Shown here piece by piece: positions 54,355 to 64,000 of a stretch of DNA of 64,000 bases. Position numbers and translations under genes: made by a program. Origin of the DNA: Gracilaria vermiculophylla (Eukaryota > Rhodophyta > Florideophyceae > Gracilariales > Gracilariaceae); NCBI GenBank assembly GCA_019155205.2, contig JAHNZQ020000308.1, positions 17,201 to 81,200 on the forward strand, given 5' to 3'. Positions within the stretch are counted from its first letter, which is position 1. Every line of letters starts with the position of its first letter. The notes beneath the pieces are model-generated. The model was not told where the DNA came from. It made no database searches and worked only from the letters and a program-made list of their open reading frames with translations.

Positions 54355-55533
54355 ATGATGCGCCTGCTGTTTACCGTCTTCCTGGCGCACGCGTGGCTGT
54401 TCTCCGCCGCCTCCGCTGCCGAGCAGATCATCACCAAGTCCAGTGAGACCATCGCCATCAAGAACAAGCTGGACACCGCGCAGGGGAAGGTCAGCGACCT
54501 CATCTCCCGCCTCGACTCTGTGTCCGATGACGCCACACGCGCCAAGAACGAGATTCACTCCACCCTCGTCGAGGTGTGGAAGATCGCCGACATGCTTGGC
54601 CAGGACCGCTGTGGCGAAGTTGTAGAAAAGTTCCGCACCGAGCAGCAGAAGTCGCAAGCTAAGATCTCCGACCTGCAAGAGGACCTGGCCGCGAACCTGA
54701 AGAACATCGAGGCGCTCAAGCTCACCGTCGTCAAGCTGCAGGAGGCCAACACCGGCCTGCAGAGCCAGCTCAACGCCGATCGCGCCAGACGCGAGACCCT
54801 GGAGATCGAGACCAGAGAGCTTCGCGACAAGCTGCACTGGGCCAACGCCGTGGCCAACGAGACGCACAAGTATGAACTGGTCGCTGAGAGGCTGCAGAAC
54901 CTTTTCGTCGTTGTGAGTGAGCGTACCCAACTGTTGAAGCGAATCGAGGCCATGGTGTCCGAGTCTCATGTCGGGTTCGATGAGTGGCGCGGTGAGATTG
55001 AGTCGCTTACGAACATCATCAGGGACGCTGAAAGAGATTTTGCGGGCGGCTATCAGAACGCCGCTGTGCAGGGCCTGAAACGGCAGTCTGAGGAATTGGA
55101 ACGCAAGTTGCGAGAGGCGTTGAAGAACAAGGAGTCCATGGCCATGGAGAGGAATACGCTGCAGAAATCCGTCGACTCGCTGCAGACCAAGTTGAAGAGT
55201 GGCACGTCGTCGTTCTCATTCGGAAAGAAGAGTGCCGAAGCGGGTTACCGGCAGCTGTCGGCTAGTTCGGGTGACGGCAACACCTGGGTTGGCACTCTCA
55301 CGCTCTGCATTCTTTCAGTGTGCACCGGCGCCGTATTAGTGTTTTTGTTGTCCAATTGGCAACAAAATAAGGAGATGGATACGCCTGCTGGTGTAGACAA
55401 GTACGGCTTCTCTCCGTCTTCCTCTGCCACGACGCCTGGGTTTAACCGAACGAGCGTTTCTCCGTTGCAATATGTGAATAGTGCTAATTCGAAGACACCG
55501 GCTTCGAAGGGGAGCACACCTAGAAGATACTGA
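54355..55533 (+). CDS. Coiled-coil single-pass membrane protein, unknown
   Basis: 392 residues. A signal peptide (MMRLLFTVFLAHAWLFSAASA) is followed by a luminal or extracellular part of about 280 residues that is almost all heptad-like coiled coil (for example LKLTVVKLQEANTGLQSQLN). One transmembrane helix (TLCILSVCTGAVLVFLLS, about 313-330) and a Ser/Thr/Pro-rich tail of 55 residues follow. The topology is type I. I do not recognise the family. Codon use is strongly G/C-ending, as in PAM16 next to it. It could act as an organelle tether or scaffold. Confidence 0.7.
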   Translation: MMRLLFTVFLAHAWLFSAASAAEQIITKSSETIAIKNKLDTAQGKVSDLISRLDSVSDDATRAKNEIHSTLVEVWKIADMLGQDRCGEVVEKFRTEQQKSQAKISDLQEDLAANLKNIEALKLTVVKLQEANTGLQSQLNADRARRETLEIETRELRDKLHWANAVANETHKYELVAERLQNLFVVVSERTQLLKRIEAMVSESHVGFDEWRGEIESLTNIIRDAERDFAGGYQNAAVQGLKRQSEELERKLREALKNKESMAMERNTLQKSVDSLQTKLKSGTSSFSFGKKSAEAGYRQLSASSGDGNTWVGTLTLCILSVCTGAVLVFLLSNWQQNKEMDTPAGVDKYGFSPSSSATTPGFNRTSVSPLQYVNSANSKTPASKGSTPRRY

Positions 55534-55908
55534 TGTGCTGCGTGAACTATGTTTCTTTTGGCTCCTTGCAGGAGAGTTGTCAAGGCTTTAATGAGGGGAA
55601 GGAGTCTCTCGAGGAAAGTCTCGGGAAAGCTAATCAGCGCGCTTAACGAAGAATCTGTAAAGCAACAACTGTTTCTACACCGATGGATGCTCGCGCGTGT
55701 TGTCGACTTGTGAAGCGAGCGAATGCAAAGCAAGACGCGGTAAAAAAGAAAACTGTTACCACACGGGCGTGCTGTTATTGGAAAGCGTAACAAGCGAGAT
55801 AATATCGTCTAGTCGTACGATAGCCGCAAACACTAGACAAGCACAACACGAGTAAACAAAACACACCCAAACACTGAAAACGCAGTCTCGCGCAGCCATA
55901 CACACAGC
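55534..55908. other. Intergenic, nothing recognised
   Basis: This is the convergent space between the coiled-coil gene and the small hypothetical gene. The opposing frame at 55245-55793 is a shadow. Confidence 0.4.
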
Positions 55909-56331
55909 TCACGGGCTGAACGATTGGTTACCATAGCCGGGTAAACGTCTCGGTTGCGGGCGGTTACTCTTCTTGTAGTCCCCGTTACCGTGGGTTTTTC
56001 GCGGCACCTTGTCGAGAATGTCGACCAGGTTGCCTCTGGAAGAAGTGGCGTTTCCCAGGCCGCCTATCTCGTAGTCCTTGCGCAGGTCGCCGACCACAGC
56101 GCGTGAAGGCACCTTGCGCTCCCAGCTGGGGCCCTGCTTGGAAAAGCCTCCGGAGATGCCACCGCCTCGTTGGCGAGAAAGACGCTCGTCTTCCCCGCGC
56201 TTTTCTGGGGTGGAGAGCCCTTGTCGCGCCAATGCATTGGATTGGAGCACAGTTGCTTTGTGCAGCTCGCCGATAGCCTTAATGGCAATAGGGAGCGCAG
56301 AAATTGTTGGAATGAGCGGCAGGGCCAACAT
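55909..56331 (-). CDS. Small hypothetical protein
   Basis: 140 residues start with an ATG at 56331. The N-terminus is hydrophobic and helical (MLALPLIPTISALPIAIKAIGEL). The rest is basic, Gly/Arg/Ser-rich and probably disordered. No domain is recognised. It is supported only by a clean frame with proper start and stop in a region where other frames look less gene-like. The N-terminus could be a signal anchor or targeting helix. Confidence 0.4.
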   Translation of the reverse strand: MLALPLIPTISALPIAIKAIGELHKATVLQSNALARQGLSTPEKRGEDERLSRQRGGGISGGFSKQGPSWERKVPSRAVVGDLRKDYEIGGLGNATSSRGNLVDILDKVPRKTHGNGDYKKSNRPQPRRLPGYGNQSFSP

Positions 56332-57077
56332 AACTGTTGCGCGGCGATTGGCGATTCAGCGTCGAGACGTCGGGGGTGATAGTGATGTGGGGACGGGGCG
56401 GGGGAAGGGGGGTGGGGTGACGAGCAACAGTCTGAAAGGCCGGAGGTAGTGACGCGTGAAACGTTGCCGAGCCTTTGGGGTGCAGGACCGTGTTCAGGGT
56501 TTCGCGTGCGCACTTTGCAGATCTGAGAATCAGGCGAACGCCGCCACACAGCGTCTGCCACCTGACATACGTGGACATCGTACAAAAGCCCACATCGCTG
56601 GCGATCACGGCTCGCAAAAAGTGGCGAACCATATTTCGTTTTTCGCAGCTTTTAACTCGCACGTGTACGCGCTGGCGTGTGATGAGCATTACAGAGCATG
56701 ACACCGGCAAAAGATGTGCGACATGCAGGCGGTGTCGTGGCTTGGCTTGACTGGGGACTTGGCAAGCGCGGACGGCCGCTGCCAATGGACCAACAGGCTC
56801 ACCAACAAATGGCGGACAAATAAAATCTGCTCGCGAATTTTACACCGCCAATGCCGCTGGACTGCTCGGATGAGCACCGTGCCACCAAGTGGCCGCACAC
56901 CTCGGGCGGTCGCGACTACGCCACCACCTCCCCTGCGCCCCCTACCCCCCTCACCCCACGCCACGTCGAATACCGCCGCTCCGCCCACCTTCGCGCACCG
57001 AACCGCCATTCAATCCTCCGCCCTCCGTTGGTGGCTGGTTTTGTTTCTCGGAACCTCTTTCCTTACGCACATCCCCC
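56332..57077. other. Divergent intergenic region upstream of squalene synthase
   Basis: GC-rich. The squalene synthase frame is open upstream to 56889, but that part is proline-rich and unlike the family. No other gene is seen. Confidence 0.4.
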
Positions 57078-58538
57078 ATGACAATTCTCAAAGAAGCGAT
57101 GGCTGCCGGCTCCATTGCCGAGTTGATCGCCCTCATTCGCTACAAGCGCAAAGCCGCCGCCGCGACTTCGTTAATGACTGTCGCGCTCGATGATGATTGG
57201 AGGTTTGCCTACACAGCCCTCGCCGCCGTCTCTCGCTCCTTTGCGCTCGTCATAATGCAACTCGATACCGAGCTTCGTCATCCAGTGTGCATATTCTATC
57301 TCGTGTTGCGCGCCCTTGATACAATTGAGGACGATACCTCAGTAGACCCCGACGTTCGCCACAAACTCTGCTCAACTTTTTGGGAGAACCTTGACTCGTG
57401 CTTCACGGATCAGTCTTGCGAACCGTGGTCCTCCTCCCAGTTTGGCTCGGGATTTGAGAAGACCCTCTGCGAGCAATTTCCATGCGTTCTGCGGTGCTAC
57501 AAATCGCTTCATTCCAAGTACCGGACAATCATTAGAGACATTACCCGTCGAATGGGATGCGGTATGGCCGAGCACATTCGAGACGTGTCATGTGATACCG
57601 TCAAGGACTACGACTTGTACTGTCATTATGTCGCAGGTTTGGTGGGCTACGGTCTGTCGGACATCTTTTCCCAGTCTGGCTACGAGGACGAGTCCTTCTC
57701 GGAGCGAACAGACCTCAGCAATTCCATGGGATTGTTCTTGCAAAAAACCAACATCATTCGGGATTACCTCGAAGACATCAACGAAGGCCGCACATTCTGG
57801 CCGAGAGAAATATGGAGCAATTACGGCAGTGAACTTTCCGACTTCAGAGACCGATCCAATCGCAAGTTTGCGCTCGCTGCACTGAACCATATGGTCACGG
57901 ACGCCCTCAACCATGTGCCTGACTGTCTGGAGTATATGAGCCGTGTTCGCACTGACACGGTCTTCAAATTCGTTGCGATTCCTCAAGTGATGGCCATCGC
58001 CACTTTGGTCGAATGCTACAACAATGAAAAGATCTTTGAAGGTGTTGTTAAAATACGCCGCTCGAAGACCGCGCAGTTGGTTCTCAGGACAGACAACATG
58101 GATTTTGTATATAAGACATTCTTTGAATACGCCCAAGCTATCATGCAGAAAATAGAACCTCACGATCCAAACGCTGATAGAACTCGTCAGTGTCTAAACT
58201 CCGTGCTGGACATATGCGTTCCACATGTTTCGGCCACCCCAAACTTAGTAATTCCCAACGTGTTGAGCATAATTCTCTTCTGCGGATTGAGCAGCTACGT
58301 GCTGAAGAGACGCCAAGAGCACTTTGACGGCGCGGTGTTCACGTGGCGCTCGGCTGGCGGCATCATGGAACCTCGCGATATGCTTGCCATTGCTTCCTTG
58401 TTCTTGGTCTGTATATATATGTTTGGATTCTTCTTGCTTCCGTACATGCAAAAACTGCAGAAAGAAGAGGTCAGGCGCATGCAATTATCCAGTCGTAATG
58501 TCCGTCACAGAGAGCGAGTTGTAACTTTGGAGGATTGA
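57078..58538 (+). CDS. SQS: Squalene synthase
   Basis: The ATG at 57078 (MTILKEAM) gives 486 residues, slightly longer than the usual 410-470. The first aspartate-rich motif DTIEDD is at residues 81-86. MGCGMAEHI and the second motif DYLEDINEGRTFWP follow, and all bind diphosphate through magnesium. Two hydrophobic segments near the C-terminus (NVLSIILFCGLSSYVL and MLAIASLFLVCIYMFGFFLLP) anchor it in the endoplasmic reticulum. It joins two farnesyl diphosphates and reduces the product to squalene, the first committed step to sterols. Confidence 0.95.
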   Translation: MTILKEAMAAGSIAELIALIRYKRKAAAATSLMTVALDDDWRFAYTALAAVSRSFALVIMQLDTELRHPVCIFYLVLRALDTIEDDTSVDPDVRHKLCSTFWENLDSCFTDQSCEPWSSSQFGSGFEKTLCEQFPCVLRCYKSLHSKYRTIIRDITRRMGCGMAEHIRDVSCDTVKDYDLYCHYVAGLVGYGLSDIFSQSGYEDESFSERTDLSNSMGLFLQKTNIIRDYLEDINEGRTFWPREIWSNYGSELSDFRDRSNRKFALAALNHMVTDALNHVPDCLEYMSRVRTDTVFKFVAIPQVMAIATLVECYNNEKIFEGVVKIRRSKTAQLVLRTDNMDFVYKTFFEYAQAIMQKIEPHDPNADRTRQCLNSVLDICVPHVSATPNLVIPNVLSIILFCGLSSYVLKRRQEHFDGAVFTWRSAGGIMEPRDMLAIASLFLVCIYMFGFFLLPYMQKLQKEEVRRMQLSSRNVRHRERVVTLED

Positions 58539-59050
58539 AGATGGAATGCACGACAATAACTTCGCTTCTGTATTCATATCTCGTGAGTCTCGTGGACTTC
58601 AGCCTGGTCAACTTGAGCGCCTACACATGCACTCTTGAATCCTACACTTCTTTGATGGATTCCTTTTCCCAGTTCTGTTCAGACATGTTCTGTTCAACTT
58701 TCGAATCAATTCACTGCTTTCATGTCAGGGTCAACGCATATCGGGAATTGTTTACGCCGTCAAAATTGATTACGCAAATGATTTTTCAGATCTCTTCGAA
58801 GAAATGACGTCCCATTTTGAACCTACAGAAACGGACATTTGCTTCCAACATATTTTAAAAAGGGCTTTCGAGCACTTCTTCTGTGGTCAACTTGGACATT
58901 TCGTCGTTCCTGGGCCGTTTTGAAGTGAACCCGCTTGTTTCCATTCAGAATAACTTTCTTTTTCATGACCTTCGTCAACCTTCATTTCCGATACAGTTGC
59001 GGTGTGTGGATGCCAGACCAATCGAGACTTGTACGTAAATAATATGTTTT
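58539..59050. other. Convergent intergenic region, nothing recognised
   Basis: 512 bp between the squalene synthase and HIS6 stops. AT-richer than the genes. The short ORF at 58535-58807 is not gene-like. Confidence 0.4.
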
Positions 59051-59944
59051 TTAAACACAAGCTCTTTCCTGTTCACGTTGCCATTGCACTGCATCTTTGT
59101 ACTTCAACTGGCCACCAAATATGTCCAGGGCTGATCCGATTGTGACATCCACAAGACCGCGACCTTCTGATTTTGCGAGTTCCAGATCGTCCAAGGTTTG
59201 TACTCCTCCAGCGTATGTGACTGGCACCGTTGCCCATGTTGAGAGAGAGCGGATCAATTTCAAATCAATACCAGATTTCTTCCCTTCGACATCAACAGCG
59301 TGCACCAAGATTTCGTCGCACCGGTCACCAAGCTTTTCAAAGTTTCTTGCATCCAGTCTAAAGTCCGTCCACTTCTGCCACCTGTCTGTGCACACGAAAT
59401 ACTCGCCATCACGCTCCCGGCAGCTTACATCCAAGACGAGACGACTCTTGCCTACGTTGCGAATCATTTCATCAACTCTTTCCCACACAATCGTGCCCCC
59501 TCGAAAAACGTAAGAGGTTACAATTACATGACTTGCTCCGGCATTCAAGAAGCGACCGGAGGAAGTCGGCGTAATTCCTCCACCAACGTGCATCCCACCC
59601 GGAAACGCTTGTAAGGCTTGACAGGCCGAGTCCTCGTTTCCAGGCCCAAGCATTATCACATGCCCTCCTGGTAATCTGTCTTCGCGATACATCGAGGCAA
59701 AGTGGGCAGGTGACATATCCGTCTCAAAGTTTGTTTCTGGCATTTCCGTTTGAGTTAACGTTCCTCCAACGATTTGCTTGACGCGATTTTGGTGTATATC
59801 AATGCAGGGGCGAAAACGCATCGCTCTCATAACAATTTTTCCTCTGGGAACCTGAATGGCCCTGGTGGTGGGCACGCAACCAGCTCTCTTCGAATGCAAG
59901 CGATGAAATGGAAATAAGGCGGAAAATGCAGCCCGGCCTTCCAT
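59051..59944 (-). CDS. HIS6: ProFAR isomerase of histidine synthesis (HIS6 type)
   Basis: The ATG at 59944 gives 297 residues. Later ATGs at the MRAMRF site would also fit the core. Residues 1-40 look like a transit peptide. The core opens with FRPCIDIHQNRVKQIVGG and contains GGHVIMLGPGNEDSA, GGMHVGGGIT, LVLDVSCRERDG and VPVTYAGGVQTLDDL. The latter two carry the phosphate-binding loops of the duplicated half-barrels. It is the eukaryotic HIS6 form, isomerising ProFAR to PRFAR before the HIS7 step. It is convergent with squalene synthase. Confidence 0.93.
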   Translation of the reverse strand: MEGRAAFSALFPFHRLHSKRAGCVPTTRAIQVPRGKIVMRAMRFRPCIDIHQNRVKQIVGGTLTQTEMPETNFETDMSPAHFASMYREDRLPGGHVIMLGPGNEDSACQALQAFPGGMHVGGGITPTSSGRFLNAGASHVIVTSYVFRGGTIVWERVDEMIRNVGKSRLVLDVSCRERDGEYFVCTDRWQKWTDFRLDARNFEKLGDRCDEILVHAVDVEGKKSGIDLKLIRSLSTWATVPVTYAGGVQTLDDLELAKSEGRGLVDVTIGSALDIFGGQLKYKDAVQWQREQERACV

Positions 59945-60389
59945 CCTTGACGCGAAGAAAGAGTGCGTACCCAGCTTCTGGATGCGGTGCGGCCCGAGTA
60001 TTCCCTGCAGTTCGATTAAGATGCTTATGCTTTTATGTTGACGGAGGTCTGGTACCGAGCGCAAGAGCGGTACTTGGGAGTTACCGCAGCTGTGCTACAG
60101 GCTTGTGATGGACTAGAGTGATGTGTACGTGTTTAGTTCTGAATCGGATCACGTGTTGGGATGCTCCGATTCCTGCTCGAGTACGCGCTTGGTTTATCCT
60201 TACGCCCTAAACGAGCGTATCAGGCGCGCTATATTTTCTCCGGAGGTTTGCCTTCCGTGAAGATATCTTGCTCTGAGGCCGAAGCGATTTTGGCGGAATT
60301 TGCCAAATTGGTGTCCAACAAATTGGGCTCTTTTCAGAGATTGACAGACCATCATCGGGTGGCGGACTTTCTCAAACGACTTGCTCCTC
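59945..60389. promoter_or_regulatory. Divergent intergenic region (HIS6 / LSM3)
   Basis: 445 bp separate the two starts. The open frame 60161-60421 overlaps the LSM3 start and has no known similarity. Confidence 0.35.
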
Positions 60390-60770
60390 ATGACGGCTGG
60401 GACCGTAGAGCAGCCTCTTGATCTTGTCCGGCTCTCTCTGGACGAAACAATTCGAGTCAAAATGCGCGGCAACCGAGAGTTGCGAGGGAAATTGCACGTA
60501 AGTAAACCTGTGCCTCGTCCACCTGGCTTGCGAAGAACCCTGCGCGACTCGCACAAGCTAACGGATCCTGCGACTAAAACGATACCTGCGCAGGCCTTTG
60601 ATCAACATCTTAACATGATTCTGGGAGATGTAGAAGAGACAGTCACCACCACAGACGTGGACCCCGAAACATTCGAGGAGCTGCTAAACACGTCCAAGCG
60701 CCAAATTCCGATGTTGTTTGTCCGCGGAGATTGCGTCATACTGATTTCCCCGCCGCTGCGAACCTCCTGA
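60390..60770 (+). CDS. LSM3: LSm3 Sm-like protein (one intron)
   Basis: It joins 60390-60497 and 60594-60770, giving 94 residues. Exon 1 holds Sm motif 1 ([31 protein letters not shown] shown here only as its start VEQPLDLV and end ELRGKLH). Exon 2 starts [17 protein letters not shown] and ends with Sm2 [15 protein letters not shown]. The identity to other LSm3 proteins is very high. LSm3 is part of the LSm2-8 ring on U6 snRNA (nuclear splicing) and the LSm1-7 ring (mRNA decay in the cytoplasm). The spliced product is of family length. Confidence 0.95.
   Translation: MTAGTVEQPLDLVRLSLDETIRVKMRGNRELRGKLHVSKPVPRPPGLRRTLRDSHKLTDPATKTIPAQAFDQHLNMILGDVEETVTTTDVDPETFEELLNTSKRQIPMLFVRGDCVILISPPLRTS
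60498..60593 (+). other. Intron of LSM3 without frame break
   Basis: The 96-bp intron has donor GTAAGT, acceptor TGCGCAG and a CTAAC box about 35 bp upstream of the acceptor. It lies inside the Sm fold where all homologues are continuous. Its length is a multiple of three and it contains no stop, so retention would add 32 residues and not truncate the protein. Confidence 0.9.
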
Positions 60771-61123
60771 CCACAATCTGAGCAGTGGCCATCCTCGCAC
60801 TAACTCTACGTCGCGTTCTGAATGTGAGCAGGAAGATGGTTAAACAGCGCGTTCCGCCTCCCGCTGTTGTTTTGGCAAAATAGCAAACTAAAAAGTGCAC
60901 ATTTTGCGTATCTTTGTTACATGGAACTGTTCGACAGATCTGCTCGCGTCTACCGACAACCCTTAATCCGTGACCCGCATATCCAACTGTAGACATCCCC
61001 GTCGTGTGCGCTCATGCCCTCGCGCGCGCCCATCTCAGGCTCCCCAGCTCTCCCACCTTCGTCTTACATCACGTCCCCCCACACTCTGTGTCATTTTCGT
61101 GCATGTGCTCCCGCGGCACTCCA
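60771..61123. other. Intergenic between LSM3 and the AMPK beta gene
   Basis: 353 bp. The frame of the downstream gene is open from 61004, but the Cys/Pro/His-rich extension is unlikely to be coding. Confidence 0.4.
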
Positions 61124-62125
61124 ATGGGCGCTTCCTCCAGTCGCCATTATGCGCCCTTAACTGTCGACGGTCCCCGTGCCTCGCCTTGCTCCTCCCTCGA
61201 CAGCAGCGGAGATGCCTGTTCGCCTTCCTGTGCCGATGCCCACATCTCAGCGTACCATCACCAACAGCCCTCGACCCTTTGCACCAGACAAACCGCAGTT
61301 GCATGCGGAGCTCATTGCGCAGACGCCCCATCCAGCCCGCCCAACTCCCGCCTCACTCCGCAGCCAGACATATGCAACGATCTCGTATGGTCAGCTTCCG
61401 CCGCCACCACGGCTTCCGCCGATGACGCATTTGAAGAAGACGACCTTGTTCCCACTATGTTTCAGTGGAACTATGGCGGTTGCGATGTGTACGTGGCTGG
61501 CGACTGGGATCAGTGGGCGAAAAAGACACCCATGAGCAAGACCGGCCAGCAGCATATCGCCCTTGTTTATATCCCATGTGGGCAGCATCAGTTCAAGTAT
61601 TACGTTGATCATACATGGCAGTGCGCCCCTAATCTTCCAACGTGCACTGATTCCCTGGGAAACAAGAACAACCTAGTCACAGTGACTCGTCCCAACCCTC
61701 AGTTCGACATGAATTCCTCTCTTTCCGACTCTCCTCCTCAGTCTCCCATCTCGTCATACAACCAGGCCGCGACAAATGACTTTTCGGCCGATCCGCCACA
61801 GCTTCCTCCCTTCTTGGAGGATCGTTATCTGAAGCCTCTACCAGATGACATGAGTCCCGATATTCCAGTGGCGGCCCAGAATGCAGCTCATGCACAATGC
61901 GTCTCCAACGAGCCTCTGTCGAAGCGTTCCCGTCGACCATTCTTCTCGCATGTAACTGTAGACCATCTCTACATTGCTCGTTCTTTTGAATCTGATTCCG
62001 TGTGTTCATTCTCGCACAACGCCCGTCATTACGGCAAGATCATCAATACCATATATGTAACACTTGCAAATCAGCACGACGACGCACAAATCTCCGACAG
62101 TTTTCACAATGGTCATCCGTCGTAA
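61124..62125 (+). CDS. AMPK/SnRK1 beta subunit with glycogen-binding domain
   Basis: The ATG at 61124 begins MGASSS, a good N-myristoylation site, which supports this start over upstream frames. 333 residues. Residues 40-105 are Ser/Pro/His-rich. The CBM48 carbohydrate-binding module is at about 110-190 (VPTMFQWNYGGCDVYVAGDW, then HQFKYYVDHTWQ). The ASC domain follows at about 240-315 (PPQLPPFLEDRYL, then HVTVDHLYIARSF and GKIINTIYVT). It scaffolds the kinase alpha and gamma subunits of the energy sensor. The CBM could sense floridean starch. The chain is slightly longer than usual at the C-terminus. Confidence 0.9.
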   Translation: MGASSSRHYAPLTVDGPRASPCSSLDSSGDACSPSCADAHISAYHHQQPSTLCTRQTAVACGAHCADAPSSPPNSRLTPQPDICNDLVWSASAATTASADDAFEEDDLVPTMFQWNYGGCDVYVAGDWDQWAKKTPMSKTGQQHIALVYIPCGQHQFKYYVDHTWQCAPNLPTCTDSLGNKNNLVTVTRPNPQFDMNSSLSDSPPQSPISSYNQAATNDFSADPPQLPPFLEDRYLKPLPDDMSPDIPVAAQNAAHAQCVSNEPLSKRSRRPFFSHVTVDHLYIARSFESDSVCSFSHNARHYGKIINTIYVTLANQHDDAQISDSFHNGHPS

Positions 62126-64000
62126 CACTCGTACATGCTATTCTTGTGCATTCACTCACGAACAGACAAGTACAAGATGTGCTTGCAACTTTGGGACCAT
62201 ATCTTTTTGCTGAACCAAATCTGACTCTAACGAAATGAGCAACGGTCTCTGTGCCGCCACAATATCTGCATAGAAAAGCGCTCACCGATTTCTTGAGAGT
62301 TGAGTGTGCCCCACTGAATATGGGATGTGGGTACTATCCCCCGTCCCAGAGCTTGTTCGACTATCCTCGTCATGTTAGGATCAAAGGACTAGAAGAGTCC
62401 TTACCCACTGATTTAACGCCTATACTTTAAACCATGCACAATCAAGGGAAATTCTATTTGTACTTTGTGTAATACCTCGGGAGGTACGTATTCGTTGAGA
62501 TCAGTAGTAAACACGGAGCAGCCGCCTTTTGACATTACGGTTTGTATCCGAAAAAGAATGGCCTCAGTGTGATCAACACATTGTGCCAACGAGTTCGGCT
62601 ATGCTTTGCACATCCAAGCTGTCGAGAGCTTGGATGATTCTTGAACCAACTGGATATATTGTCAAGAATTGCATGTGGAGGACTTGTGTCACAATTACAT
62701 GTGATACTGAGAATGCTTGTCTTCATCGGTGCAAAGCCCGGTTTCTAATGTATGTACATTATGACACGTTCAGGCAATGATCACCAAATTGGTACGCGTC
62801 AAGAAAGTCAGAAGTCACGAAATCTGTCGTCTCATGTGTTTAAGAAAAGAGAAGATGCGACGAACCGAGGAATCGTCGCTTGCAATATTGGACCACAAAT
62901 ATTGGCCACTTCAACGTTGTCAAGCAATCATTTCATTCCCGGGGACATTGGTCAAATCTCAGTGCTTTCAGCAAGAATATTTCAGGTCTACTGTATTGTG
63001 CGGCTAATGCCGCGCCGTTAAGCTTCCGAAACAGCGACGCCTGCTCTAGGTTGTTTTTATTACCGCGACGGTGAGGTCGCCGCCGAGGATGCCAAAATAT
63101 ACAATTAGGTTAGCCGAAAAGTGTCATCAAATGCTTTCATTTTGCTCGTCACACAGAGGTTGTAGAGCATGTAATCCTGCATTGCTGCTCACTAAATCTC
63201 TGTCTACTGGGGAATGAAAAGTAGAGGGCGCTGACGATTACACTACCGTCAAGTCGAGCCATTAAAGCGCCGCAGTGATTGAGAGAGCTATCCAACGCCA
63301 TTGCAGTAAGGTACGAACGACAGACGTCCATCCAATTTCATTGCAAGAATGCTCAACAAAATATCTACAAAATTGCAACGGTGTGTAACATGTCAAATGC
63401 GCCGCAGTTTCTTGGAGACCATGTCACTCGCCCACGGCCCTAAGCATTCCATTGGTCGCGTGCCCCGATTTGTGGCACTGTTGTCAACAAGGCACCATTC
63501 ACGAGGGGTTTGTAGCTAAGCACCCTACTCAACAAGGTTGGCTCGACATACTTTTCCGAATACGTATCTTTTTGCCCCGATCACAACCTACACCTACCTC
63601 GGAGTATCATCAACGGTATCCCGCAGCTGGAACGTCTATCCCATTTACTTTGTAATTGGATTTTGGAATGTTGACTCCATTGTTAGAAGTAGAAAAGTCT
63701 AGTGGAAAAGGGTTAACACCTCTGACAAATCTCAAGTTCAGGTATTTTTGGAGCCTCGATAGTTTGTTCGACCGACACTAAATTTGCGTTTGTTTCGAAT
63801 CTGGAAACGTTATTCTTCCAGTCATCGGTTTCTGGGCCAAGGTTTCTGATGCGTTTGTTTTTCTCAGAACAGACGCGAGCAAGTCATTGCCGGTATCTCC
63901 GTCTGCAAGCCGCTGCGTTTTCTATTAAGGTGCTTTTTGCCATTCTCGCCTGCGCCCTGACATATGCGACCCGGAATGAATTCTGTTTGCGTACCGTTAC
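62126..64000. other. AT-rich end of window, no gene recognised
   Basis: Frames here are below 95 codons and lack known features. I find no repeat that also occurs elsewhere in the window. Confidence 0.4.

Noticed and set aside
56889..57077. N-terminal extension of squalene synthase
   Set aside because: It is proline-rich and unlike the family. ATG 57078 gives a sensible N-terminus.
1..64000. CRISPR arrays, bacterial operons or ribosome-binding sites
   Set aside because: The window is eukaryotic. No regularly spaced direct repeats with unique spacers are seen.

Overview
This is a nuclear eukaryotic window, most likely from a red alga. Two genes suggest a plastid-bearing host: a DUF1995/LPA3-type protein and a plant-type 5-aminolaevulinate dehydratase with an N-terminal extension. 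The other genes are ordinary eukaryotic housekeeping genes. They are nearly intronless (two clear introns in about 20 genes), tightly packed, and lie beside large LTR-retrotransposon tracts. That combination fits a florideophyte such as Chondrus, but the species is an inference.

Positions 1-27,880 are almost entirely transposable elements. A decayed Tc3-like Tc1/mariner transposon (263-2094) carries a solo LTR (1029-1582) inside its transposase gene, with a perfect 5-bp target duplication. A fragment of a PIF/Harbinger-like transposase (4142-4357) abuts a composite Ty3/gypsy structure (4358-17317) with three LTRs. One internal region is deleted (4913-6795). The other is near full length (7349-16762) and has gag, protease-RT-RNase H and integrase-chromodomain on the minus strand. 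It also has a long extra reading frame in the opposite orientation. A minus-strand ORF of unknown function (17614-18420) is cut by a Ty1/copia element (18421-26904) with 287-bp LTRs and target duplication TCTAG. This element contains a 100-N assembly gap, a gypsy LTR fragment and a second gag-integrase copy. All the elements carry stops or frameshifts.

Positions 27,882-62,125 are gene-rich: DUF1995 protein, CMC1-like twin CX9C protein, eIF3b, primase large subunit, a CLEC16A/GFS9 homologue, a VOA1/Ac45-like V-ATPase accessory protein, PRMT1, a CBSX3-like CBS protein, a HIT-family hydrolase, a zinc-ribbon/RRM protein, phosphoribosylanthranilate isomerase, 5-aminolaevulinate dehydratase, a tetraspanin-like protein, TIM16/PAM16, a coiled-coil membrane protein, a small hypothetical, squalene synthase, HIS6, LSM3 and an AMPK/SnRK1 beta subunit. 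From CMC1 to the RRM gene, nine consecutive genes alternate strand strictly. They form convergent pairs with very short gaps (16-167 bp) and divergent pairs with likely shared promoters. The genes act in unrelated pathways, so this is layout and not an operon.

Positions 44,679-48,843 and 62,126-64,000 are AT-rich and hold no gene I can recognise.

The most unusual signals are two. A short palindromic motif, CCT-N(1-3)-AGG, is spread very densely over the whole gypsy element in LTR, sense and antisense coding parts. The same element also has a conserved antisense ORF of about 697 codons. Both are argued under findings.
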